Positions 50,422 through 60,017 of a stretch of DNA of 64,000 bases are shown here, in pieces. The DNA is from Paenibacillus sp. PvR098 (GTDB taxonomy: Bacteria > Bacillota > Bacilli > Paenibacillales > NBRC-103111), in contig NZ_JAFIBU010000001.1 in assembly GCF_017833255.1 (NCBI RefSeq), positions 2,170,001 to 2,234,000 on the forward strand, read 5' to 3'. The notes beneath the pieces are model-generated. The model was not told where the DNA came from. It saw nothing but the letters and a program-made list of their open reading frames with translations, and searched no databases. Each line of letters starts with the position of its first letter. Position 1 is the stretch's first letter. Made by a program: the position numbers and the translations under genes.

Positions 50422-51653
50422 CTCTCTGCTTCCCATTTTATTTTATCGATTTTCATCGTGGAACCCGACGTTGAAGGAGCAACATGAAAGCGAACGGCTA
50501 GCATGGTGCCGAACGTAATCAGAATCATGCCTGTCGCAACAAAAATCCAATGAATATTGACGAACATCCCCATACCGCCCCCAATCAACGGACCGATCAT
50601 AGCTCCCAGTTGATTGGCGCTTTGGGTAAAACCGAACGACCTTCCCCGGAAGCTTGAATCAGTACTGCGTACGGCAAGGGTATTGACAGAAGGTACCACC
50701 GCTGCGATAAAAAAACCGAAAAGGAACTGAATGACCGTAAAAAGCCACAGCTGCTGAACAAAATACTGCAGACAAACGACCCCGCCACCTATGATCAAGC
50801 CCAGATGCAGTACCGTCCCGTAGCCGTATTTCTCTCCAACCTTCCCCCAATACGGTGAAGCAATAATGCCGGCAATCCCAATAAGAGAAAAGATAATTCC
50901 AGAGGTTAATACGGTACCTTGCAAGTTACCTTGAAGATCAGCAATATGAAGCGCCAGCATAGGCTGGATCATATTGATACATAACTGAAAGACCACAAGT
51001 ACGAACAGCAATTGAAGAAACGTGCGATTGCGCACAACCATTCTGAAGCTCTCGGCTACTTTTACATTTTCACTCGGGGCAGCCGTTTTTGTCTCCTTTA
51101 CCCAGATAAGCACAGCTACGGTAGCCAAGAAGACGATAGAGGCGGAGACAATAAACGACATCCGCATTCCAAACCAGTGGGCAAGCAGCCCGCCGAACAA
51201 GGGGCCAATAATACCACCCGTCATCGTTCCCGCCTGCATCATGCCAAGAGAAAAACCCATCTTGTTCTCCGGAACACTCGAGGCTACGATGGCCATCGAG
51301 GCCGGAACGAAGCCCCCTACAAAACCATGTAATAAACGAGCTCCCATAAGCTCCCATGGATTGGTCACGAAGGCGAATAGCGCATAAACGATCGCAAGAG
51401 AGATGCCTGCCCGAATCACCATTCTCCGTTTCCCGTACTTATCCGCCATAGAGCCCCAGAACGGCGCCATGACCGCACCTACCAAGAACGCTGATGAGTA
51501 GATCACACCGGCCCACAAATGAACATTGGCCTGCTCCACACCCAAATCAAACAGAAACAAAGGCAGGAACGGTACCGCCATCGTGTAGCTGGAACTGCAA
51601 AAAAGTACTCCTATCCACAAAATCACCAGCGTCCGTTTCCATGGTTCCAACAC
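50409..51653 (-). CDS. MFS multidrug efflux-type transporter
   Basis: This 414-residue protein has 12 membrane helices. The motif A loop GSMADKYGKRRMVIRAG lies between helices 2 and 3, and the antiporter motif C region AGTMTGGIIGPLFGGLLA in helix 5. This fits the drug:H+ antiporter family (MdtG/NorA-like). No regulator sits beside it. One perfect DnaA box (TGTGGATAA at 51741-51749) lies upstream, and the four-box element lies downstream. Substrates cannot be predicted. Confidence 0.92.
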   Translation of the reverse strand: MLEPWKRTLVILWIGVLFCSSSYTMAVPFLPLFLFDLGVEQANVHLWAGVIYSSAFLVGAVMAPFWGSMADKYGKRRMVIRAGISLAIVYALFAFVTNPWELMGARLLHGFVGGFVPASMAIVASSVPENKMGFSLGMMQAGTMTGGIIGPLFGGLLAHWFGMRMSFIVSASIVFLATVAVLIWVKETKTAAPSENVKVAESFRMVVRNRTFLQLLFVLVVFQLCINMIQPMLALHIADLQGNLQGTVLTSGIIFSLIGIAGIIASPYWGKVGEKYGYGTVLHLGLIIGGGVVCLQYFVQQLWLFTVIQFLFGFFIAAVVPSVNTLAVRSTDSSFRGRSFGFTQSANQLGAMIGPLIGGGMGMFVNIHWIFVATGMILITFGTMLAVRFHVAPSTSGSTMKIDKIKWEAERKSG

Positions 51654-52023
51654 GCTTCACTTCCGATTTTATATAATTTTGTTGATAAATATGGACAATA
51701 ATGCAAATCTCCAATACTCAAGGCCAATGATGCTTCTTGATGTGGATAAGCATATATTCTCCCTATCCATCGATATCCTCTTGAAGTAATTGCAATCTAT
51801 AATTATGCTAACTCGAATAGAAAAAAGAATCCATGGATATCCTTACCGCGAATCATGGACTATTTTACTTTTTGGAAATATCACAATGACCGCAATGATC
51901 TCTTGTACCCCTCTTTCTTCGATAAGTTTGATTTTTAAAATGCAAAGAACCCGAAAGAGGCCACTTATATCAAAGTGTTCATCTCTCGGGTTACAGCTCA
52001 GAATCGGGAATCGTCGATAGTTT
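51654..52023. other. Intergenic region upstream of the MFS gene
   Basis: This 370-bp AT-rich gap holds the MFS promoter region, a perfect DnaA box TGTGGATAA at 51741-51749, and at its far end the terminator of the Ala-rich gene. No other gene or motif was recognised. Confidence 0.5.
51948..51992 (-). terminator. Terminator of the Ala-rich protein gene
   Basis: On the minus strand AACCCGAGAGA and TCTTTCGGGTT pair around an inner ACACTT/AAGTG stem, and TCTTTGCATTTT follows. It lies about 30 nt after the stop codon. Confidence 0.75.
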
Positions 52024-52401
52024 TTAAGTCCTTACCTCAGCTTTAAGCGACTCAGATAGTCTGGCAGTTACATCCCGGGTCGATTGATAAGCCTGGGTCA
52101 CCCATTTGTCTGCATGATTGGCTTCTTCAGCGGCTGCCGCTGCTTGCTCCACTGCCGCAACAGCTTTTTGTGCAGCTTCTTTACTATAAGCAATCACTTT
52201 AGGTAAGAGCTGCGGATCCAAGCATTCTTTGACTACTTCCACCGCTATGGCGGCTGTTTCGACCGCTGCATTTGCAATAAATTGTAATCGTATCGCATTT
52301 TGTCTAAGTTCATATGCCCGATTGTTGGCGAAATCAGACTTTGTCCTTGCGATTTGCATGTCTTTGACCAGTTCGTTTAATTCGGAGTACATACCTGCCA
52401 C
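52024..52401 (-). CDS. Ala-rich helical protein of unknown function
   Basis: This 125-residue protein has no signal peptide or membrane helix. The N-terminal half reads SELNELVKDMQIARTKSDFA, and the middle is strongly Ala- and Glu-rich (EAAQKAVAAVEQAAAAAEEA). Long amphipathic helices or a coiled coil are expected. No family was recognised. A GGAAGGG-type ribosome site precedes the ATG and a clear terminator follows, so it is probably a real single gene. Confidence 0.65.
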   Translation of the reverse strand: MAGMYSELNELVKDMQIARTKSDFANNRAYELRQNAIRLQFIANAAVETAAIAVEVVKECLDPQLLPKVIAYSKEAAQKAVAAVEQAAAAAEEANHADKWVTQAYQSTRDVTARLSESLKAEVRT

Positions 52402-52501
52402 CCTTCCTAAATTGGATATCTTTGTAATATACCATTCGGTTCATGTTTATATTTTTAGGGGTTATGTCAGTCTCCACCATTTTTTTGTCAGTAAATATGA
52501 A

Positions 52502-52546
52502 AACGAAAAACGCCCTCCCGTCTTCCTTAAAGGAAGCGAGAGGGCT
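52502..52546 (-). terminator. Orphan minus-strand terminator-like hairpin
   Basis: AGCCCTC and GAGGGCG form the outer stem, TTCC and GGAA an inner one, and the minus strand continues GTTTTTCGTTTTC. No minus-strand gene ends here (LysR is on plus from 52695), so it may block readthrough or be a remnant. The rest of 52402-52694 holds the LysR leader. Confidence 0.5.
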
Positions 52547-52694
52547 GAATCTCACAGTGAATCCTTATTTCCAGTTAAAAAAATGTGTCCCTTCAAATGA
52601 AGTTATATTATCTAACATATATTAATATCCCTTGCCAATCCCGAGTTTAACGCGTTATAATAATTAACAAGTAAATTACATCGAGGTGGTTTTG

Positions 52695-53624
52695 ATGAAC
52701 ATCATCCATCTGCAAACCTTTTTAACCGTTTGCGAATGTAAAAACTTTTCCGAGGCTGCTAAACAGCTGTTCGTCCCTCAACCGACCATTTCCAATCGAA
52801 TGCGGCAAATCGAGACCACCCTTGGGCGCGAATTGTTTATTCGCGGCAAAAGAGGCGTCGAGCTAACCGAATCCGGCAAAATGTTTATCCCCTATGCAGA
52901 GCAGATGGTGCAAACGTACAACACAGCGCTGCTCGAATTCAATGTCCCGAATGATAAAAAGGAACTCGTCATCGGCAGCACGGTCCCATTTACGTTTCCC
53001 TTTATTTTGGAAAAAATCGAGAGTGTTTACAGCCACAAGCCCGACACCAATTTACTCATGCTTAGTGTGAACGCCGACGACGCTGCCGATTCTCTTCTTC
53101 AAGGGAAAATCGATATCGCTTTTGTCATACAACCGATCTGCCACAAAGAAATCGAAATGCACCTGATCGGCACTGAAACACTGCAGCTTGTACTCTCGAA
53201 ATATCATCCATTGTTAAATCAGGAAAAATCCATCGACACACTTGCAACGGATAACGAGTTTGTCGTCCACCATCAAATGTTTTTCGAAATGTTTCGCGAT
53301 CACCCTCTCATGAATACGAAATATAATCAAAGATTTTTAACCAATCACGCCGGCCTGATTAAACAGCTTATCATTCGCAAAAACGCCATCGCCTTCCTGC
53401 CTTTATCTCATGTAATGAATGAGATAGAACGCGAGGAGATCACGTTTATTCAGCTGCAGCCGGACCAGCACAAATTGGAGCTTCCTTACTATTTGCTTTA
53501 TAGAAAAAACGAGCGATATTTTAGCGATATTTTGCTCCGCGAGAGCGAATTGATCAGCCGAAAAGTTCAAAGCTTGATGATCTCGGCTGCCCACCCGGCA
53601 GCATCCGTTACAAAACTTTTATGA
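52695..53624 (+). CDS. LysR-family transcriptional regulator
   Basis: This protein of about 309 residues has a typical LysR winged helix, MNIIHLQTFLTVCECKNFSE then PQPTISNRMRQIET, and an effector-binding domain from about residue 90. ATG at 52695 has GAGGTGG 6 nt upstream and is preferred over a GTG 9 nt earlier. Its 3' end overlaps the convergent MFS gene by 6 nt. It is the only regulator beside the catabolic gene group 53619-61748, so it is the best candidate controller; an inverted repeat at that group's promoter could be its site. Confidence 0.94.
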   Translation: MNIIHLQTFLTVCECKNFSEAAKQLFVPQPTISNRMRQIETTLGRELFIRGKRGVELTESGKMFIPYAEQMVQTYNTALLEFNVPNDKKELVIGSTVPFTFPFILEKIESVYSHKPDTNLLMLSVNADDAADSLLQGKIDIAFVIQPICHKEIEMHLIGTETLQLVLSKYHPLLNQEKSIDTLATDNEFVVHHQMFFEMFRDHPLMNTKYNQRFLTNHAGLIKQLIIRKNAIAFLPLSHVMNEIEREEITFIQLQPDQHKLELPYYLLYRKNERYFSDILLRESELISRKVQSLMISAAHPAASVTKLL

Positions 53625-54866
53625 AGCTTTATAACGGACGTTTTCCGTTAAGCGATTTTGCCGCCGGTATATCCCGCCTACAATCAGCAGCAGCCCCCCC
53701 ATGACGCCAAAACCGAACGTCAAACCTAATGCAGTCGAAATGGTTCCGAACAGTACGGGATTGATCAACTGGACGATTCGATTGGACATGGTCCGAATAC
53801 TCATCCCCATTCCCTGTTCCCGCGGTTCAACCGATTGCGAAACCATAATGAGCGCCATCGGCTGATTAATCCCTGTGCACAACCCCCATACAAACATGAT
53901 AATCGTTAATAGCCAGAACCATGGATTAAACGCCAGGAGAAGAAGGCATACTCCGCCGGCCATCATACTGATCAGCATAATGCGATAATGCCCGAGCCAG
54001 TTTATTGCATGTCCTGTTACCGGCCTTACAAGCAGCGTACCCAGCGTGGAAATGGAAAGCACCATGCCGATGGCCGTATGGGAAAATCCCGTATCCGATA
54101 AATATAAAGGAAAAAACGTAGTGCGGACGTCGATTAACATAAACATAATGCCATTAAGTGTAATGGCTGCCGTAAACGATTTGTTTTTGCACATCAAGTG
54201 ATATCCGTCCGCATAACTCTTCCACATGGCTGACCCCCAAAGAGCTGGTTTTACCGCTGCTGACGGAATCACTTTTGCCTTTTTCTTTACGGACGGTATA
54301 AGGGCAACCACAAAAAACGACATCAGGTTCATACCGGAAAACGCGTAAAAGAGGGTATGATATCCGCCGGAATCCGACAAAAATCCGCCCAGAGCAGGAC
54401 CGGCCATCTGAGCCAAAGAATTAAAGAATGTAAAATTGGAGAGAACATGACTCCCATTGTTTTTGCTTGATTTTGGATGGTTGACGACCGACAAGGAGAC
54501 GGCAGCTTGTAAAGCTCCCCAACTGAGCATCCCCCCGATGCCGTTAACGATCTGGCCCACTAAAATGATAGCGATGTTGGCTTGGTTCGCGCCGATAAGA
54601 AATGCCACGCCGCTGGCCAAACTGATCACGGATCCGAAGCCAACCGCTCGGCGCGTACCTACCCGGTCGATCCAACTCCCCATCGGCATGGCGAGCAGGA
54701 TAGGCAGCACAGAATTCAAAGCCATAAACAAGCCGATCGTTAACGCAGCATATCCCTCATCTGCAAAATAAAGCGACATCACCGGACGAATCATACTGGA
54801 GCTAAGCCAGTATAAACTCGCTGAGAAAAAGATAGATGCGTAACCGACTGCGAACGCGACTGGCAT
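53619..54866 (-). CDS. MFS transporter
   Basis: This 415-residue protein has 12 membrane helices. The loop after helix 2 carries a motif A variant, PMGSWIDRVGTRRAVG, and helix 5 has QMAGPALGGFLSDSGGYH. The substrate is unknown. It is the last gene of the minus-strand catabolic group, 58 nt beyond the PuuE-like gene. It may import or export a pathway compound in addition to the ABC transporter. Its 3' end overlaps the convergent LysR gene by 6 nt. Confidence 0.9.
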   Translation of the reverse strand: MPVAFAVGYASIFFSASLYWLSSSMIRPVMSLYFADEGYAALTIGLFMALNSVLPILLAMPMGSWIDRVGTRRAVGFGSVISLASGVAFLIGANQANIAIILVGQIVNGIGGMLSWGALQAAVSLSVVNHPKSSKNNGSHVLSNFTFFNSLAQMAGPALGGFLSDSGGYHTLFYAFSGMNLMSFFVVALIPSVKKKAKVIPSAAVKPALWGSAMWKSYADGYHLMCKNKSFTAAITLNGIMFMLIDVRTTFFPLYLSDTGFSHTAIGMVLSISTLGTLLVRPVTGHAINWLGHYRIMLISMMAGGVCLLLLAFNPWFWLLTIIMFVWGLCTGINQPMALIMVSQSVEPREQGMGMSIRTMSNRIVQLINPVLFGTISTALGLTFGFGVMGGLLLIVGGIYRRQNRLTENVRYKAS

Positions 54867-54924
54867 AGTTCACCCCCAGACAAAACCAAAGAAGCATGCT
54901 GCCGTTTTAACGTATTTTACTATA

Positions 54925-55758
54925 TTAGAGGGATCGATACGCTTGAATGATTTCATGTCCCGTTGCAAACCACACTTTATCGTGGGATGCGATATACTTC
55001 AGCGCTCTGTCCAAATATTTAATCCGGTGAGGAACGCCTATGAGAAACGGGTGCAGCGCAATCCCCATGACACGGCCGCATGTCCCTCCTTCCTCATAAA
55101 GAACATCAAACGTATCACATATTCGTTTATAAAAATCATCAATGCTGATACTCGGGTTATTAAACAACGGCATATCATTCAGCTCAATGGAATAAGGAAT
55201 CGAATGCAACCCGTTATTCATACGATAAGGAAGATCGTCATTCACCCAGTCGCATACATACTCCACATCATGCTTGCCCAGCAGATCAATCGTATCCCAT
55301 GTTTCAATCAATCCCGGTCCTAGCCATCCGTACATCTGCTCGCCGTATTCTTCGATCACTCGCTTGGTCTGAACGATGACCGATTCTTCTTCTTCTTTAG
55401 GCAGGGTGTTAAGCATAACCGAGTTCGTCATCCCATGGCCCATAAACTCCCATTTCAGGCTGCGGGCCGCTTCCATGATACGGGGATAGTACTTGCCGAT
55501 TTCGCCGTTCAGCGCAACCGTTCCCTTTACTCCGTTCTTCTCCAGCACTTCCATCAAGCGCCAAATGCCTACCCGGTTTCCATAATCGCGCCGCGAGTAA
55601 TTTCTCACATCCGGCGACGGATGAAACAATTCAAGATGAAAATGCTCAATATTCGGGATCACCCAAACAGCAACTTTTGCCCCATTCGGCCAGGTGAAAG
55701 CCGGACGGTCCACAATCGCTTCATAGGGAAAAAAAGTAAACGGATCAACGTTTTTCAT
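54925..55758 (-). CDS. PuuE-like polysaccharide deacetylase-fold hydrolase
   Basis: This 277-residue NodB-fold protein of the PuuE/allantoinase-like subgroup has VWVIPNIEHFHLELF, RDYGNRVGIWRLMEVLEKNGVKG split over two strands, WEFMGHGMTNS and IALHPFLIGVPHRI. Unlike chitin-type deacetylases it lacks a signal peptide. Relatives hydrolyse cyclic amides such as allantoin or act on imides. Together with the isochorismatase-type amidase and flavin monooxygenase in the same group, this points to breakdown of a cyclic or amide-containing nitrogen compound. Confidence 0.88.
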   Translation of the reverse strand: MKNVDPFTFFPYEAIVDRPAFTWPNGAKVAVWVIPNIEHFHLELFHPSPDVRNYSRRDYGNRVGIWRLMEVLEKNGVKGTVALNGEIGKYYPRIMEAARSLKWEFMGHGMTNSVMLNTLPKEEEESVIVQTKRVIEEYGEQMYGWLGPGLIETWDTIDLLGKHDVEYVCDWVNDDLPYRMNNGLHSIPYSIELNDMPLFNNPSISIDDFYKRICDTFDVLYEEGGTCGRVMGIALHPFLIGVPHRIKYLDRALKYIASHDKVWFATGHEIIQAYRSL

Positions 55759-55781
55759 GAATTCAACTCCTACGTCTCATC

Positions 55782-56813
55782 TTATTTTCGAACCGTGTGC
55801 CGCAGCATGGGCATCACTTCCCGGGCGAAGGTTTCCAGCCCCTCCAGCATGGGATGAAAATGCATCATCAAACAACCGATCCCCAATTCTTCGTATTGCT
55901 TTATGCGTGTGGCGATCAACTCCGGCGTGCCCACCAATCCCGCCCCAAGCGCTTTTGCGGCGATGGCGGATACTCCTCCGTTCTTCCTGTACGCTTCAAG
56001 TTCATCCGCACGCGTCTCCGCCTCATCCTGAGAAGCGGCGCAAATGACGTGCGCGCTCAATCCATAGCCCATTTCCCGTCCGAGGATGCGACCCCTTCCA
56101 TTCATCCGATCTATTTCTGCAGCCATCGCCTTGACATTGTCGCCAAACTGACGGTGTCCCGGATCACACGACAAAAACCATACATCGCAGTGGTTCGCTA
56201 TAATTTCCTTGCCCGTTTCAGAGCGGCTCGCCGCGTAAATCGGCGGATAAGGACGGCGGCAGGTCTTGGTCGGCAGGCTGGCGGATTCCACCCGGTAAAA
56301 TTCACCTTGAAACGAATACTTATCTTCCGACCACAACCCCTTCAGCACTTGAACAAATTCATTCATGCGCAGGTATCTTTTCTCCGGGTCCTCGAGCCAA
56401 GCGCCATTGCCAAACAAATTAAATTCGTCCTTCCACCACCCGTTTACAATATTGACAGCGAACCGCCCTCCGCTGATCCGGTCGATCGCTGCTCCCATTT
56501 TGGCCACAACCTGCGGATGAATAATTCCCGGATGCACAGCTGCCATCAGTTCTATGCTTGTCGTCCGCGCAGCAAGCGCACTGGTCAATACCCAAGACTC
56601 CAGGTCCGGCCCTAAGAAACGCTCGGCGATAAGGGTGATGTCAAAGTCGTATTCTTCCGCTTTGAGAACAGTATCCAGGGCATACTGATACGATAAGTCA
56701 GTTTCTCCCTCTCCGCCCTGATTACGGAGTCGGTCTATCGCTTCTTCCATAATCGGTTCAGGGCGAATCGTATGCGGAAGAGGAGTCCAAACACCCAATT
56801 TCATATTTCCCAC
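55782..56813 (-). CDS. LLM-class flavin-dependent monooxygenase
   Basis: This 343-residue bacterial-luciferase-like TIM barrel has GVWTPLPHTIRPEPI, ELMAAVHPGIIHPQVVAK, ISGGRFAVNIVNGWWKDEF, FQGEFYRVESA and YPPIYAASRSETGKEI. The GRFAVNIVNGWW element is characteristic of the SsuD/SfnG/RutA side of the family, which use FMNH2 and O2. No flavin reductase gene is close, so reduced flavin must come from elsewhere. It lies between the PuuE-like and SDR genes. The substrate could be a sulfonate, sulfone or N-heterocycle. Confidence 0.9.
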   Translation of the reverse strand: MGNMKLGVWTPLPHTIRPEPIMEEAIDRLRNQGGEGETDLSYQYALDTVLKAEEYDFDITLIAERFLGPDLESWVLTSALAARTTSIELMAAVHPGIIHPQVVAKMGAAIDRISGGRFAVNIVNGWWKDEFNLFGNGAWLEDPEKRYLRMNEFVQVLKGLWSEDKYSFQGEFYRVESASLPTKTCRRPYPPIYAASRSETGKEIIANHCDVWFLSCDPGHRQFGDNVKAMAAEIDRMNGRGRILGREMGYGLSAHVICAASQDEAETRADELEAYRKNGGVSAIAAKALGAGLVGTPELIATRIKQYEELGIGCLMMHFHPMLEGLETFAREVMPMLRHTVRK

Positions 56814-56849
56814 CTCCGAGTTATGCGCTTTATCCTTTTTTTCACCTTC

Positions 56850-57599
56850 TCACCAAGTAAGTTGACCGCCGTTGGGATGAATGATCTGCCCGGTGATATA
56901 ACCGGACCGCTCACTCAATAAAAAGTCCAGTACGGAAGCCACTTCCTCCGGTTTACCCAGCCGGCCCATCGCATTTTTCTCCTTAAGCTTCGTCTCATTT
57001 TTTATCCATTCCTCTTCTGATCTCGCCGACCGCAAGAGTGGCGTGTCAATCGGTCCGGGGCCAAGGGCATTTACGCGAATGCCGTGAGGAGCAAATTCCA
57101 TCGCTAACGATTTGGTCAATGAATAAACAGCTGTCTTGGCAGCAGCATAAGCCGCCGCACCCGGCATTCCCATCACGGCAAAATCGGAAGACATGTTGAC
57201 GATAACTCCCTCCCCCCTTTGACACATTTGCGGCAGAACAGCTTTGGAGCAAAGGAACGCGCCCTTCACATGCGTAGCCATCATCAGATCCCAATCTTCT
57301 TCACGGATAAGCTCGACCGGCGCCCGCCTGTTGATCCCCGCATTATTAAAAAGCGCGTGCACCTCTCCTGCATGTTCCCCAATCCACGTCATCATTTGCG
57401 TGACCGATTCACGGCTGGTCACATCGACCTCAATGGCATAGGCACGGAAGCCTTCACGATTTATTTCTTCCGCCAACGCCGCAGCTTCCGACTTATTCCG
57501 ATCGGCGGCAAGGACAGTCATCCGCTTAGCCAGAAGCTTTGCAGCCGCGCGACCGATTCCGCTTGCGGCACCTGTGATAAGCACATTCACGATGGCCAC
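56850..57599 (-). CDS. SDR-family oxidoreductase
   Basis: This 249-residue protein has the full classical SDR set: TGAASGIGRAAAKLL at the N-terminus, FNNAGINRR, the catalytic Ser in NMSSDFAVMG, YAAAKTAVYSL with Tyr and Lys, and YITGQIIHPNGGQ. It follows a second SDR gene by 18 nt. The two share a typical 3-oxoacyl-ACP-reductase-like scaffold but are well diverged, suggesting two successive oxidation or reduction steps in the pathway. Confidence 0.93.
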   Translation of the reverse strand: MAIVNVLITGAASGIGRAAAKLLAKRMTVLAADRNKSEAAALAEEINREGFRAYAIEVDVTSRESVTQMMTWIGEHAGEVHALFNNAGINRRAPVELIREEDWDLMMATHVKGAFLCSKAVLPQMCQRGEGVIVNMSSDFAVMGMPGAAAYAAAKTAVYSLTKSLAMEFAPHGIRVNALGPGPIDTPLLRSARSEEEWIKNETKLKEKNAMGRLGKPEEVASVLDFLLSERSGYITGQIIHPNGGQLTW

Positions 57600-57617
57600 G
57601 TTCCTTCCGATGTCAAA

Positions 57618-58352
57618 TCAAAACAGCAGAGCTCCCCCGTTAATCCGCAAATCCTGTCCGGTCATAAACGAGCTTTCCTCCCGCAGCAGAAACAAAGCCC
57701 CTTCTGCCATATCCTCCGGCGACCCGATACGCTTCAAAGGAATACCGTTTCCTTTTGCATACATATCCTCCTCGCGCATATTGCCGCGCGGTTGCGGCGT
57801 GTCGGTAATTCCCGGCGATACGACGTTGACCCGGATATTTTCCCTAGCCACCTCCAGCGCCAATGAACGCGCCAAGCCAAGAATTCCGCCTTTCGTCGCC
57901 GCATAATGCGCGCCCGATACTGCTCCTGACCGGGCGATCATGGAAGAGAAAAGCACGATACTGCCAAATCCCAGTTCTCGCATCGCCGGAAGCACCGCCT
58001 GACAAACCAGCAAAAATCCCTTCAGATTGATATCAAACGCCTGATCCCATTCCGATTCGCTCAATGCCAGGAATGGCTTCGCTTTATAAATGGCAGCACA
58101 GGCGACCAAACCGCCGATTGCGCCCGAGACGTTTAGCGTTTGCCTAACGGCCTGCTCGATGCTGCGCTTATCGCGTACATCCAGTTTGTAAAAAGAGAGG
58201 CGATGATGAGTGATAGACGCCAATCCGCCCGCCGCTATATCCCAAGCGGATACTGGGTATCCTTCCTCCAGTAGACGCAAGGTTAAGGCATATCCGATAC
58301 CGCTCCCCGCACCCGTGACGATAACCGTACGCTTTTCCCGATCAAGCTTCAT
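57618..58352 (-). CDS. SDR-family oxidoreductase
   Basis: This 244-residue classical SDR has TGAGSGIGYALTLRLL, VACAAIYKAKPF at the NNAG position (asparagines replaced), the catalytic Ser in LFSSMIARSG, YAATKGGILGL with Tyr and Lys, and a C-terminal SSFMTGQDLRINGGAL. Catalytic residues are complete. Its start overlaps the end of the ABC permease gene by 11 nt, tying it to the transporter transcript. Confidence 0.93.
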   Translation of the reverse strand: MKLDREKRTVIVTGAGSGIGYALTLRLLEEGYPVSAWDIAAGGLASITHHRLSFYKLDVRDKRSIEQAVRQTLNVSGAIGGLVACAAIYKAKPFLALSESEWDQAFDINLKGFLLVCQAVLPAMRELGFGSIVLFSSMIARSGAVSGAHYAATKGGILGLARSLALEVARENIRVNVVSPGITDTPQPRGNMREEDMYAKGNGIPLKRIGSPEDMAEGALFLLREESSFMTGQDLRINGGALLF

Positions 58353-59100
58353 TCGCGGTCCCTCTCCACCTCAGGAAATGACCCTCAATTTTCAGGAAAA
58401 AGAAATTAATCAAATAACCGATGATTCCTAATGTGAATATCCCTGCAAACATTTCAGGAACCCTAAAGACGCGCTGCATATCCAGTATAAAATAACCGAT
58501 TCCGCTGTTTCCCGTTATCATCTCGGCCACGACAGCTACGATCAAGGCAATCCCTAGGCTGATCCGCATTCCTGTCAAAATACTCGGCAGCGAGGCCGGT
58601 AAAACAATTTGCCATAACGCCTTCAGCCGGTGAACACCGAACGTTCGCCCCGTATCGATCAATACCGGGTCCACGCCGCGAACTCCCCCATAAGTATTCA
58701 ACAGTACCGGAAACAAGCAGGAGAGAAAGACGACGAATACTTTCATTTCATTGCCAATGCCGAGGAAAAGAATGGCGATCGGAATGTATGCCGAACTCGG
58801 GATCGGTCTTACAAATTCAGTAATGGGCTCCAGCAAACGATACACAAAGGGAACACTGCCCATAAGCAAGCCTAAGGGCACCGCCACAGTGACAGCAAAG
58901 CCAAAACCGGAGAAAATCCTGCCTAAGCTTGGCATCAGCTGCTTCAACAACTCACCGCTCGTCAGACTCTCGACCCATGAAGTGAAAATCAAGCTGACCT
59001 TGGGGAAACTAACCGGATCGATCAGTTTTAGAGCCGAACACATCTCCCATACTATTAAAATGACTGCGATTAAAAGAAATCCAGGCCAGCGCTTTTTCAT
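58342..59100 (-). CDS. ABC transporter permease, SsuC/TauC type
   Basis: This protein of about 252 residues has six membrane helices. The EAA loop lies in DTGRTFGVHRLKALWQIVLP, and the family pattern IAILFLGIGNEMKVFVVF precedes it. ATG at 59100 is chosen because AAGGGGGAGA lies 6 nt upstream; a longer frame from 59214 would start inside unlikely sequence. It works with the ATPase at 59144 and the lipoprotein at 60018 to import a small anionic or nitrogenous compound. Confidence 0.93.
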   Translation of the reverse strand: MKKRWPGFLLIAVILIVWEMCSALKLIDPVSFPKVSLIFTSWVESLTSGELLKQLMPSLGRIFSGFGFAVTVAVPLGLLMGSVPFVYRLLEPITEFVRPIPSSAYIPIAILFLGIGNEMKVFVVFLSCLFPVLLNTYGGVRGVDPVLIDTGRTFGVHRLKALWQIVLPASLPSILTGMRISLGIALIVAVVAEMITGNSGIGYFILDMQRVFRVPEMFAGIFTLGIIGYLINFFFLKIEGHFLRWRGTANEA

Positions 59101-59143
59101 TGCTATCTCCCCCTTCATTGGTGCCTTTCCACAAAAGCATGAA

Positions 59144-59980
59144 TTACACAGCACCTTTCTCCTGTTTGAAAATACTGGTGAACAGACGCTGCCGAATGAC
59201 AGTAAAACGTTCATGTTCCGGCGTCTTGATCGGATCTCTAGGATAAGGCAGGTTAATGACCAGATCCTCTCTTATGCCCGCCGGAGCTTTACCGAGCGAA
59301 ATGATGTGACTGGAGAGAAGTACGGCCTCCTCCACGTCATGCGTCACGAAAAGTATGGTGATCGGTATCGTCTCCCAGATTTTGAGAAGCAATTCTTGCA
59401 GAATCGCACGTGTCATGGCGTCAACGGCACTGAACGGTTCATCCATTAGCAGCACGTCAGGCTCGCAGATGAGTGCGCGGGCAATGACCACCCGCTGCTG
59501 CATGCCCCCTGAAAGCTGGGAGGGAAAATAGTTTTCATATCCCTCCAAGCCTACAAGCCGGATATATTCCATGCATTTCTCATGGGCTTCTTTTTTCGAT
59601 ACCTTCTTATGGCTTTTCAAACCAAATTCAATATTTTGAATGACGGTACGCCAAGGGAAAATCGACTTGGTGTATTGTTGAAATACATAAATCATGCCTT
59701 GAGGAGGCCCAGAAATCGTCCGATCTTGAAAAAAAACGTCTCCCTTGGTTGGCGATTCCAACCCGGAAATAAGCTTAAGCAGTGTCGATTTTCCGCATCC
59801 CGAAGGCCCTACGATCGAGAGGAAGCTCCCCTTGTTAATCCGGTAAGAAAAGTCGTCGAACACCGTAACTTTATTTCCGTTCACCGAGAAAGCTTTGCTG
59901 AGGTTTTTCACTTCGATAATCGGCTCGTGAAATGCCGGTTCTGTGATGAAGGACAATTGAGCTGAGCTGCTCATCGACAT
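59144..59980 (-). CDS. ABC transporter ATP-binding protein, SsuB/TauB type
   Basis: This protein of about 278 residues has Walker A in [19 protein letters not shown], the Q-loop in [16 protein letters not shown], the signature [15 protein letters not shown], Walker B in [16 protein letters not shown], and the H-loop in [16 protein letters not shown] at 59980 has AAAGGG 7 nt upstream. It powers the permease at 58342. The nitrate/sulfonate/taurine class assignment follows from length and the [10 protein letters not shown] tail. Confidence 0.95.
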   Translation of the reverse strand: MSMSSSAQLSFITEPAFHEPIIEVKNLSKAFSVNGNKVTVFDDFSYRINKGSFLSIVGPSGCGKSTLLKLISGLESPTKGDVFFQDRTISGPPQGMIYVFQQYTKSIFPWRTVIQNIEFGLKSHKKVSKKEAHEKCMEYIRLVGLEGYENYFPSQLSGGMQQRVVIARALICEPDVLLMDEPFSAVDAMTRAILQELLLKIWETIPITILFVTHDVEEAVLLSSHIISLGKAPAGIREDLVINLPYPRDPIKTPEHERFTVIRQRLFTSIFKQEKGAV

Positions 59981-60017
59981 ATAGATCACCCTTTCGTTAA
60001 ATAATTATCGTTGCGAT